Assembly (NCBI GenBank): GCA_030059675.1
Contig: JANVYQ010000001.1
Location: forward strand, 1 to 64,000
Length of the DNA: 64,000 bases
Origin: Candidatus Pelearchaeum maunauluense
Lineage (GTDB): Archaea; Thermoproteota; Nitrososphaeria_A; Caldarchaeales; Caldarchaeaceae
Reading direction: 5' to 3'
Part shown: piece by piece, positions 9,120 to 16,797 of the stretch
How positions within the stretch are numbered: position 1 is the first letter of the stretch
Layout of the letters: the number at the start of each line of letters is the position of its first letter
Made by a program: the position numbers and the translations under genes
The notes under the pieces: generated by a model
What the model saw: only the letters and a program-made list of their open reading frames with translations
The model's database searches: none
Told to the model about the DNA's origin: nothing

Positions 9120-10185
9120 AGAGGTAGAGATCGAGTTCGTAACCCCTGCGATAGTGAGCACACGCGTATCCGATAGAGGTTACGTTGCGCCGAGCAGCTA
9201 CATAGCCGCTACTACCGTTAGAGGGGCCCTGTTATCATCGCTGCTCTATCACGGGTACGTCGACGAGGAGCTAGTAGCCAAAGAGGCCGAGAGGCCCTCG
9301 GTAATAGCTAGCCCTGCCTATCCGTTGAGCGGTGAAGGCAAGAGGGCCCTTCCAGCCACTCTTCTACACATCAGGTGCAAGGTCTGCAAGGAAGTACGCA
9401 TTCCGCAAGACTTCAGGATAACCGCAGAAGGGATCGAGGGAGCGGAGACGCTTTGTAGAAATGGTCACCCAGCTGTGGAGAGTCCACATCCTAAACCGGT
9501 ATACCTTAGCGGAGAAAAAGGTATGGAGGATGCAAATGTCAGCTGCGAGAGCCCGATAAACGTAGGGATGAGCAGGTACAGGGCCTCGGCAGCTGGAAAG
9601 ATGCTCTACATATACGAGGCCATCTCGCCAAAGAGCAGGTTCTGGTTCAGGGTCGTTAGCTTAGAGGACGTAGAGGTCCCATCGCAACAAACCCTGTGGC
9701 TCGGGAGAGGGATAACTAGAGGCTTCGGCGAGGCTAGGATGAGGGTCAGGAGCGAGATAAGCTTCGAGGGGCTTGCTGAGCGGATGAGGGACGCTAGCAG
9801 GGAGGGTAGGGAGCTGCTATTCTACTCGTTATCGCCCATAGCTAGGGTTGACGGCGATAAGTACTGTGGCTACCCATCGAGGGTAGATCTTTACAGGTTA
9901 TCTGCTAAGAGGAGGGGAGGGGAGCTCAGGATACGAAACATTTACGGCCGGCCGATCGACGTGAGTCTAGGCTGGAGCATTACTAGGGAGAGGGAGGGCG
10001 AGAGGCCAAATCTCTTCTCAGTAGCTCCGATGGGCTCACTCGTGGTAGCTAGCCCGCATGAGACGAGCCCGGAGGACCTAGCCATGCTGTTCCTAGCTGG
10101 TACCGTAGAGGACGTCCTGGGTTCTCCGATAACGGGGCTTAACATGTTAGGCCCTGCCGAGCTAGCTCTGGGCGAGAATCTGTGA
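9109..10185 (+). CDS. Csx10/Cas5-like RAMP (crRNA 5'-tag side subunit)
   Basis: This 358-residue protein has the N-terminal YVAPSSYIAATTVRGALL motif and the strong Gly-rich loop LGRGITRGFGEA typical of Csx10/Csm4-Cmr3 (Cas5-group) proteins, which cap the complex at the crRNA 5' tag beside Cas10. A Cys pair IRCKVCKE plus a later LCRNGHP may bind zinc. Presence of a Csx10-like gene with several Csm3 paralogues suggests a III-D-like architecture, although subtype needs profile searches. The TTG start overlaps the upstream stop by 11 nt and the end overlaps the next GTG by 4 nt. Confidence 0.78.
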   Translation: MICKEVEIEFVTPAIVSTRVSDRGYVAPSSYIAATTVRGALLSSLLYHGYVDEELVAKEAERPSVIASPAYPLSGEGKRALPATLLHIRCKVCKEVRIPQDFRITAEGIEGAETLCRNGHPAVESPHPKPVYLSGEKGMEDANVSCESPINVGMSRYRASAAGKMLYIYEAISPKSRFWFRVVSLEDVEVPSQQTLWLGRGITRGFGEARMRVRSEISFEGLAERMRDASREGRELLFYSLSPIARVDGDKYCGYPSRVDLYRLSAKRRGGELRIRNIYGRPIDVSLGWSITREREGERPNLFSVAPMGSLVVASPHETSPEDLAMLFLAGTVEDVLGSPITGLNMLGPAELALGENL

Positions 10186-11120
10186 GGGCTAGCCACATAG
10201 GGAACGTTACCGTTAGGAGCCTGGCCATACTCTACCTAGAGCCGGAGACGCCTATATATGTAGGTGCTGGAGGAGAGGAGGTCGTTAGATACTTCCTCAG
10301 ATTACCGGGAAGGGGCCTGCTAATACCTGCGACGAGCTGGAAGGGAGCCTTCAGGGCTGTGACCGAGGCGATAGCTAGGAGTTTAACTAGGGAGGACGTA
10401 AAGGACGAGCTAGAGTGGATAGCCCTAAGGACTTACTCCGAGGCCGACGACGGGATAAGGTACAAGGCTGATAGTGAAGAGCTTGAGAGGGTAGGGAAGG
10501 AAGTGAAGGTTATACTCAACGGAGGCAAGAGCGAGCTCTTAGACGTGAGCAAGGAGGAGCTACTTTATTTCCTAGAGGAGGCGGGCTCCGAGAGGGAGAA
10601 GCTGGAGCGTAACGACGAGCACGAGTTAAGAAGTGCAGCTGAGAAGCTGGTCGCACTCAACTGCCCTATCTCCAAGCTCTACGGGAATAAGGTCATAGCT
10701 AGCAAGCTCAAGTTCCTAGACACGATAATCGACGCACCTACCTCGATTAGGCCCGGTATAGCCATAGACAGGGCTAGCATGAGGGTTAGGGAGGGACACC
10801 TCTTCTTCACCGAGGTCTTAGACAGGAAGGATACAATACAGCTTAAGTTAATAATTGATAACGTAAAGCCCGGAGAGACTGATTCGCTACTTTTAGCATC
10901 AACCTTACGACATATAGAGACGCTAGGGCTGAGGATAGGGGGGAGGAGGTCAACGGGTTTGGGGAACCTAAGACTTAGAGAAGCGAAGATATACACGATA
11001 AATCTAGAAGAGGACGTAAAAAGGGAAAGGATGAAAATAGCGAGGATAACTGAAGGAGATCAGCGTAGCATAACAGAATTCATAGAATGGTTGATGGCAC
11101 AGAGAGATGAGCGTTCATAA
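10182..11120 (+). CDS. RAMP protein, divergent (no cleavage Asp)
   Basis: A 312-residue RAMP beginning at GTG 10182. It keeps the fold markers IYVGAGGEE, IPATSWKGAFR, GIAIDR and RIGGRRSTGLGNLRL. The Csm3-type Asp is replaced: VVRYFLRL occupies the segment where the other paralogues carry it. A charged ~100-residue helical insertion (residues ~60-160, rich in Glu/Lys) separates the motifs. This suggests a structural, non-cleaving subunit such as a Csm5-like cap at the crRNA 3' end; that role is inference. The 3' end overlaps the AT-rich next gene by 14 nt, where base composition changes abruptly. Confidence 0.82.
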   Translation: MRASHIGNVTVRSLAILYLEPETPIYVGAGGEEVVRYFLRLPGRGLLIPATSWKGAFRAVTEAIARSLTREDVKDELEWIALRTYSEADDGIRYKADSEELERVGKEVKVILNGGKSELLDVSKEELLYFLEEAGSEREKLERNDEHELRSAAEKLVALNCPISKLYGNKVIASKLKFLDTIIDAPTSIRPGIAIDRASMRVREGHLFFTEVLDRKDTIQLKLIIDNVKPGETDSLLLASTLRHIETLGLRIGGRRSTGLGNLRLREAKIYTINLEEDVKRERMKIARITEGDQRSITEFIEWLMAQRDERS

Positions 11121-12372
11121 ACAGATAATTATGCGACAATTTGATGAGGCGTTTAGTAAAATAAGCATATTATCTTACTTTCTTAGCAACCTTGATATAA
11201 GGTTGCATGAGATCAATATTAATAAAATATTAGAGGAATGGTTACTCGATAATGCAATTAAAAAGTTAAATGATGAAAAATGGGATAATATATTAAGTAA
11301 ACTTGTAATAAGCACCCTAGAAACTAAATCAAGAGAACTATTTCATGAGATAATATCTTACACAGAAAATAAAATTAACGAATATAAAAACTATATAAAA
11401 GAATTAACACATGCCAAACACCCCCCTCCTGATGAAGCTCTCTCTGTCTTTATAAATTGTAGTAAAGTTTTACATGATTTCGTTATATTTGAAAAAGAGA
11501 AAATAAAGGAATTAAGAGAGATTATAAATAAGAGTTTAAATGAGGGCCTATGGTATTTATGCAGTATAAATTCTATGCTCTTTACACTTAGTGAATATAA
11601 AATTATAGAGGTACTTAGGCCACCTAGAAACGGGCAAATACTCCTAACATATGGGTCAGTTTTTCAACAACCTATATCGTTTAAGGTAAATCTTGATTTA
11701 ATCAATGATTTAACAATTTTATTTGAAAATTATACGAGTTTAAACCTAAATGACAGTCGTCTTGTAGAACGGTTAGCTACATGGAGGGCAGAGAACAAAG
11801 AAAATGAGATTATCGAACTATTAACAAATAAAATATGCAGTCTTAACCAGTTACAAAATAAAGGCGATAAAATTAGAGATCTCATAAAAATGATTACGTA
11901 TATACTGATAAGAAATAAGCAGGTTTGTTTATTAGACTTATTTAATTATCTACTTTCTAAATCAAGTCGCGGAACTGTTAACCTGTTGGTTTCACTCGAA
12001 ATATATAAGAACACACATGTATGCGTAATACCTCATTGTGAGGTTAAATTTGATGAAGATTTACTCAAAGAAGTTGACTTAGTAATTCCCTATGTCAATG
12101 CAAAATTTCCAAACCTTATAATAATTGAAATAACTACTAGCAAAAGTGATAAAGAAATAGATAGAAAACTATGTGAGTTTGAGAAGAAATTACTCATCTT
12201 AAGGAATTACTGTGATGTACTAGGAATACTCGTTCATAATAACAACGAAAAAATTTACGAAGAACGTTCCGAACAATTAATTATAGCACCTTTTTCAGAG
12301 TTTCAAAAAATCCTAGAGAAAATAAGATCTGAAGTGTCTTCGAATAGTAGCCTCATTTTGGAGAACGTATAA
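11107..12372 (+). CDS. Uncharacterised AT-rich protein coupled to type III operon; possible PD-(D/E)XK-like effector
   Basis: I do not recognise this 421-residue protein. Residues 1-300 are mostly helical and Lys/Asn/Ile-rich. Residues ~310-380 look like an alpha/beta nuclease core: VDLVIPY with Asp324, then the hydrophobic strand LIIIEITTSK with Glu341, then a Lys/Glu-rich helix, spaced as in PD-(D/E)XK folds. The usual Lys two residues after Glu is Thr343; Lys346 is nearby. No CARF domain is evident. It starts with ATG 14 nt inside the upstream RAMP gene, so translation is coupled to the complex. It is far more AT-rich than the rest of the operon, a sign of separate acquisition. A role as the type III accessory effector is inference. 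Confidence 0.6.
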   Translation: MSVHKQIIMRQFDEAFSKISILSYFLSNLDIRLHEININKILEEWLLDNAIKKLNDEKWDNILSKLVISTLETKSRELFHEIISYTENKINEYKNYIKELTHAKHPPPDEALSVFINCSKVLHDFVIFEKEKIKELREIINKSLNEGLWYLCSINSMLFTLSEYKIIEVLRPPRNGQILLTYGSVFQQPISFKVNLDLINDLTILFENYTSLNLNDSRLVERLATWRAENKENEIIELLTNKICSLNQLQNKGDKIRDLIKMITYILIRNKQVCLLDLFNYLLSKSSRGTVNLLVSLEIYKNTHVCVIPHCEVKFDEDLLKEVDLVIPYVNAKFPNLIIIEITTSKSDKEIDRKLCEFEKKLLILRNYCDVLGILVHNNNEKIYEERSEQLIIAPFSEFQKILEKIRSEVSSNSSLILENV

Positions 12373-12769
12373 TTTTTAACCCCATATATGGTTATAAATC
12401 TCCAGGCGATGAATGTGTCCCCTAAGGAATAATTATATTATAATTATATCAATAGACACAACTCTCAACTACGAGATTTATCATCGAAATGCGTTTACTT
12501 GCTTTTAAGGAGTAGGGGTAGGGGGCCTAGCAGAGACGTTAGACTATACATAACTATCGTAGTTGTTAATGAGAGGTCTAAAGGCTCTCTGAGATATGTT
12601 GAGGACAACTATAGGTATAGGTTTAGGTGAAGTTCAGCGACATGATGAAACTAGGAGAAGGAATAAACTGAAACTAAGATATTAGCAAGATTGATAGCAC
12701 GTGCAGCGAAGATATGGACGAGGATAGTAAGGGCAATAAATGAAATTATTAGACACGCTCACAGGATTG
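12373..12769. other. Non-coding stretch between cas operon and array, with a possible gene remnant
   Basis: About 400 bp without an intact gene. Near 12512-12630 a short + strand frame reads YITIVVVNERSKGSLRYVED then NYRYRFR and stops; a second helical frame follows near 12670-12770 (LIARAAKIWTRIVRAINEII). Together they resemble a decayed transposase C-terminus (an RYRFR-type motif) but no catalytic residues survive. The left part is AT-rich and may hold the operon's transcription stop. Confidence 0.3.
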
Positions 12770-12928
12770 TTTTAAATTCCTTCTAGGATTCAAGTTACAC
12801 GACGGTCTCGAGGATAGACATCGACTCCATGTTCATCTTTCAATTCCTTCTAGGCTTCAAGGCGACAGGCTGATGTGGTACAACATGGGCGAGTTCGACC
12901 ACACTTTCAATTCCTTCTAGGATTCAAG
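12770..12928 (-). CRISPR. Three-repeat CRISPR array, truncated by trpB
   Basis: Three 25-nt repeats at 12770-12794, 12837-12861 and 12904-12928 begin CTTTCAATTC and end TTCAAG. They are separated by two unrelated 42-nt spacers. The first copy differs at two positions and the second at one from the consensus. Read on the minus strand the repeat ends AATTGAAAG, the usual archaeal 5'-tag sequence, so transcription should run leftward and the leader should lie to the right. Only ~27-30 nt of a third spacer separate the last repeat from trpB sequence, so the leader side is missing. The most degenerate repeat is at the trailing end, as usual. Confidence 0.92.
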
Positions 12929-12955
12929 AGCGCAGGCATGATAGTCCAAGGCCGT

Positions 12956-13702
12956 TTAGCCCTCTTCCTCCATCTGCCGCACAGCTTCAAGACCAATAAC
13001 CGACTGGTGGATTAGCGTGAAGTTCATCACACTCCCTACAGCGTATCTATAGCCATCTCCCTGGAGCACGGTCTCTACGGCCTCAGAGATCGCTATACCC
13101 AGGGAGCCTGGGTGTTCTGGGTTTTCTCCAAGCAGTATGGAGCCGAGCCGCGTCCGCCTACTTGGGCTGGGAACAACCTCAGCACCATACATGCGCATCA
13201 AGTACCGCCTATAGGGTTTCTGGCGATAGCTACTCCGCGTCATGAAGACTAGGCAACGGAGGCCGAAGCGTGATGCAGCGAGAGCAACAGCAGAGCCCCA
13301 CTGGCCAGCACCAGTCTCGGTAACCAAATACGCGGAGTTCTCTCTATGCGCATAATACGCCTGAGGCAGGGCCGTGTTGGACTTATGACTACCAATCGGG
13401 TTGATGTCCTCGCGTTTGTAGAGGATATGTGCAGGCGTGTCAAGTAGCTTCTCAAGCCGCCTAGCCCTTACCAGCGGCGTCGGTCTGCCCAGAGCTCTGT
13501 AAGCTTCAAGAACCGCGTCTAGAATATCTATGTAGCGCTGCGGTGATATCTCTTGGTCTAGAAGCTCCGCTGGGAAGAGCTTGGGCAAATTCTCAATCCG
13601 CGAATGCTCGTCAAAGCTTTTAGGGTCTCGTGGTGGTAATGGTTTGGGGAGGTCTGGCAGAATATTATACCATCTATTGCTGAGTATAGCCATGCCTCTC
13701 AA
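12956..13702 (-). pseudogene. trpB: Tryptophan synthase beta chain (TrpB2 type), 3'-truncated
   Basis: TrpB joins indole and serine with PLP. The 248 residues here match the N-terminal half of the TrpB2 family: WYNILPDLPKPLPPRDP near the start, KREDINPIGSHKSN with the PLP lysine, and ETGAGQWGSA. The normal ~430-residue protein continues with the glycine-rich GGGSN PLP-phosphate loop; here the sequence stops after MEEEG at a TAA supplied by CRISPR spacer DNA. It should be inactive. The start is either GTG/ATG at 13702 or the ATG of MAILSNRW at 13693; both overlap trpA by 20-29 nt, so trpA-trpB were translationally coupled. The break at ~12955 is the right edge of the CRISPR cassette. Confidence 0.92.
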
Positions 13703-14444
13703 CCGCCCTCTTTAATTCAGCGACAAAACCGCATACGCGGCTTATCTTTTCATCCTCACCCGCTTCCTCTAAAATTCGCAGTAGAGCGCTCCCCACCACG
13801 ACGCCATCCGCGCCTGCCTGCATGTATTGCTCCACCTGCTCAGGGCTTCGGACAGCAAAGCCAACAATAAGCGGCACACTCCCTACCAGCTCGCGGAAGA
13901 GGCGTATGTTCCTCCCAGCCGAGATGGGCAGTAGAACCCCAGTAGATACCATCAAGCCCAGGTAGATGAAAGCTGGCTCCAAGGAGGAGAGCCGCTTAAC
14001 CAACTTATGCGGAAAGCCCGTAGTTATGAAGAAAGCCTGCGCAACACCATACTTCTCACAGAGCCTAGAGTATCTCTCCAATTCCCCCAAGTGGTCTATC
14101 AACAAATCTGGAAATAACACACTACCGAACCCACTACTAACCCTGGAGAAGAAATCTTCAACCCCATACTTGAGAGCCTCGTCATAGTAGGTGAATAGAA
14201 TCTTGTTATCTCCAGGTAATTTGACAGCAGAATCCAGAGCATCGTCAAGCCCAGACAGGCTGGCGAGCGCGCGGCGCATAGAGCGTCTGATAACAGGACC
14301 ATCATACTTGGGCCTAGCTACGGGAAGCCCCACCTCAAGAATATCCATACCCGACTGATAGAGAGCAGAGACTAGCTTCGTGTTGATGAGCGGGTCTCCC
14401 GCGGTTATGTACAGGATGAGCGCGCGTCTTAGTTTTGGCAGCAT
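13674..14444 (-). CDS. trpA: Tryptophan synthase alpha chain
   Basis: TrpA splits indole-3-glycerol phosphate into indole and glyceraldehyde-3-phosphate. The 256-residue TIM barrel has YITAGDP, the catalytic Glu in LEVGLPVARPKYDGP together with the conserved Asp of KYDGP, and the phosphate-binding GADGVVVGSAL near residue 220. Length is normal. It is the first gene of a leftward trpA-trpB pair. With trpB and trpE broken, it can serve tryptophan synthesis only if intact copies exist elsewhere; otherwise it is a stranded relic. Confidence 0.93.
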   Translation of the reverse strand: MLPKLRRALILYITAGDPLINTKLVSALYQSGMDILEVGLPVARPKYDGPVIRRSMRRALASLSGLDDALDSAVKLPGDNKILFTYYDEALKYGVEDFFSRVSSGFGSVLFPDLLIDHLGELERYSRLCEKYGVAQAFFITTGFPHKLVKRLSSLEPAFIYLGLMVSTGVLLPISAGRNIRLFRELVGSVPLIVGFAVRSPEQVEQYMQAGADGVVVGSALLRILEEAGEDEKISRVCGFVAELKRAVERHGYTQQ

Positions 14445-14481
14445 AGCCCTGCTGTCGCTTTTCCCGTGTTGAAGGACGCGA

Positions 14482-14490
14482 CAATAAAAG
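14482..14490 (-). promoter_or_regulatory. Putative TATA box of trpA
   Basis: On the minus strand CTTTTATTG lies ~38-46 nt before the trpA ATG (14444). Spacing fits an archaeal promoter with a short leader. Confidence 0.35.
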
Positions 14491-14751
14491 TGTAATCTAA
14501 GTGAGCTTCATGGAACTTGGACTTCGGCAACGTAGGCGTCGCCTAGTTTTACAATACACTTTGACCTACCAGGGCTAAGCACAGCCAACGGGGCGATAAC
14601 GGTGCTTATAGCTTTTCTTAAAGTCAGAGCAGAAAAATCTCCTTTATAGTAATATGCGGCGAAAATCAGCTATAGCGGTTGTTGCTTAATGATTAAACAG
14701 TTCTGGGCAAGATTATTAAGTGATGGTTTGCACCGCTATTAGGCTGAAATC

Positions 14752-14910
14752 ATGGCAGGACTAGTTTGCCATAGTTGTGGAAAAGAGATGGAAACGCCGA
14801 CTTGCTGCGGCTCGCCTATGAAGCAAGAGGGGGATAAGCTGATTTGTCCCTCCTGCGGCGGCTCAAAGCCAACTCCAACCTGCTGCGGCGCACCGATGCA
14901 CGCGCATTAG
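14752..14910 (+). CDS. Small double zinc-knuckle protein (52 aa)
   Basis: The ATG at 14752 opens a 52-codon gene ending in TAG at 14910. It is made of two near-identical halves, each with a CxxCG knuckle followed by TPTCCGxPM: the first half carries CHSCGKE then TPTCCGSPM, the second CPSCGGS then TPTCCGAPM. Eight cysteines in 52 residues imply two metal sites. A TATA-like TTATTAAG lies at 14713-14720. Function unknown; such small archaeal zinc-ribbon proteins are often regulators or accessory subunits. It is too short for standard gene length cut-offs, but the exact internal duplication makes it convincing. Confidence 0.72.
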   Translation: MAGLVCHSCGKEMETPTCCGSPMKQEGDKLICPSCGGSKPTPTCCGAPMHAH

Positions 14911-15083
14911 CGCTACACCCAAAAATATCCCTCCAAATATTTTTCATCTTTAATAAGATGCACAACAAGCTAGTGGTAGAGAAGCTTAGGGGAAGTTCTC
15001 CACTGAGAAAATAGCTCCTCCAACCCTCATCTAGGGCGTTAGTTAGGCTTCTCCCTACGTACTACTGGAGGTGAGTTGGTTAA

Positions 15084-16259
15084 TTGAGGATAAGGCTAAC
15101 AGCCAGAACTAACATAACCGTATCAGGCTTCATACTAACCACCTCAATCCAGATACTCAACCCGATACTGGCTATCTACGTCTATCGTGAGCTCTCCGCC
15201 ACGCCTGCCGAGGTTGGTGTTATATTCGCTGTCTTCGCGCTGGCTGGCCTTCTTCTCCGCGTGGGCCTGGCTTTTCTCGTGAGCGAAGACCGTCTGGGAG
15301 CGCTACTACTGCTGGGGCTGGTGGTCAACACACTCAGCATAGCAGGCTACTACCTAGTGGATACAATAGAAGGAATGCTGGTCATGCGCATAATACACGG
15401 CGCAGCCATAGCACTTGACAACACAACCATGCTAACCCTAATCGGCCTCGTAGTAGCCAACGAGGGAGAGATAGCGCGCTCACTCTCCAGGTATACAGCA
15501 GCAATAGCCATGGGACTCATGACAGGCCCCGCCATAGCCACAGTAGTGGTAGCAGTATTAGGGACCAGGGAAGCCATACTCGCTTCAGCCCTCATAAGCG
15601 CACCAACAATCATACTCGGCTACCTATTCATACGAGAATCACGTGGAATATGGCTGGGTCCAATCCACCATCATACGACTGTTAAGGAGTTTATCACGAT
15701 AATACGCGGCGTCGGCATAAGGCTTGCCAGCTCCATCTTCTTCCTCTTCTCCGTCGTCTATGGCGTGTTTCTAGCTTACGCGCCCCTCATCGCTGGTCCC
15801 AGGCTGGGGCTCGCCGACGAGATAATCACAATCCTCTTCCTAGGATACTTCGGAATCTCATTCATAACCCGCGTGATGCTGTCGCGTCTCCTAAGCCTAC
15901 TGGGAGCACAGCACCTCCTAATACTCGCGCTAACAATCTCAGCAGCAGGCCTAGTAATCACAGGGCTCAGCAACTCACCGCAGCTCTTCATACTGGGATT
16001 TGAGCTGATAGGAGTTGGGCATGGAATCACGTTCCCAGTAACCGCGATAATCGCCGCAAGAACTGTGGCGCCACAGTTTAGGGTTTTGGGGAACGCTATA
16101 TATCTAGGAGCGTGGGACGTTGGCACGCTCCTGGGACCGTTGGTAGGCGCCCTGCTGGCACCCTACCTAGCCATAGGGCAGCTAATAGCGCTGGCAGCGA
16201 TAGCGCCTATAGCAGCGGCGCTCCTCGCGCTTAACCTAAAGAAGACAGGCATACACTAA
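15084..16259 (+). CDS. Major facilitator superfamily transporter
   Basis: A 391-residue membrane protein with about 12 hydrophobic helices in two six-helix halves, the standard MFS layout. A charged loop near residues 187-203 separates the halves. The C-terminal half keeps a GVGHGITFPV segment typical of drug/sugar exporters. The TTG start is preceded by GGAGGTGA at a good ribosome-binding distance. Substrate cannot be told. It stands alone between a small zinc gene and a CopD-like gene. Confidence 0.85.
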   Translation: MRIRLTARTNITVSGFILTTSIQILNPILAIYVYRELSATPAEVGVIFAVFALAGLLLRVGLAFLVSEDRLGALLLLGLVVNTLSIAGYYLVDTIEGMLVMRIIHGAAIALDNTTMLTLIGLVVANEGEIARSLSRYTAAIAMGLMTGPAIATVVVAVLGTREAILASALISAPTIILGYLFIRESRGIWLGPIHHHTTVKEFITIIRGVGIRLASSIFFLFSVVYGVFLAYAPLIAGPRLGLADEIITILFLGYFGISFITRVMLSRLLSLLGAQHLLILALTISAAGLVITGLSNSPQLFILGFELIGVGHGITFPVTAIIAARTVAPQFRVLGNAIYLGAWDVGTLLGPLVGALLAPYLAIGQLIALAAIAPIAAALLALNLKKTGIH

Positions 16260-16317
16260 GCCCCTTGAGAGACAGTTTAATAGAACTTAAAATACACTGC
16301 CCCTACAGTGCTGCTTC

Positions 16318-16797
16318 ATGCTCTTGACGTGGATAATCATAATCAAGCTGATACACATTATCGCTGCCACCATCTGGATTGGCGGGATAATCTTCACAAC
16401 GCTTATGAGCCGTGGGCTTAGGAGGGAGATGCCCCAGCGCGAGGTTACCGCGCTTGTTCAGAGGGTAGGCCGTATAATAGCGTCGCCCATGCGCATATCC
16501 CTCTACATAGCCATAGGCACTGGGCCTTTCCTACTGCTGAGCAGGGGGATAAACCCAATAACGCTACTACTGGAGGTGGATACATTCGTGGAAGCCCTAG
16601 CAGCAAGCAAAACAATACTCGCAGCAATAATCGTGGTTCTGGCTATTTATCATACGCGGATAGGAAGCAGGCTCTCAGGCCTTGAGGATGATAAGGAATA
16701 TAGCAGGACTAGAATGAAGCTGATAGTTGTTGGCTGGCTGTCGTTGATACTCACTCTAGCTTTGCCAGTTCTTGGGACGATAATGCGATACTCATAG
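16318..16797 (+). CDS. CopD/DUF2269-like four-helix membrane protein
   Basis: This 159-residue protein has four transmembrane helices. The first helix pairs KLIHIIAATIWIGG, with the His and Trp-x-Gly-Gly pattern of the CopD/cytochrome-like family, and a later AIYHTRIGSRL supplies another conserved His. Such proteins are linked to copper import or to membrane redox proteins. Its stop overlaps the oppositely directed sugar-isomerase stop by 6 nt. Copper function is only family-level inference. Confidence 0.7.
   Translation: MLLTWIIIIKLIHIIAATIWIGGIIFTTLMSRGLRREMPQREVTALVQRVGRIIASPMRISLYIAIGTGPFLLLSRGINPITLLLEVDTFVEALAASKTILAAIIVVLAIYHTRIGSRLSGLEDDKEYSRTRMKLIVVGWLSLILTLALPVLGTIMRYS

Noticed and set aside
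14508-14668. Minus-strand frame of ~50 codons ending LGDAYVAEVQVP upstream of trpA
   Set aside because: It looks protein-like but has no ATG, GTG or TTG start and no recognisable family; kept out as unsupported.
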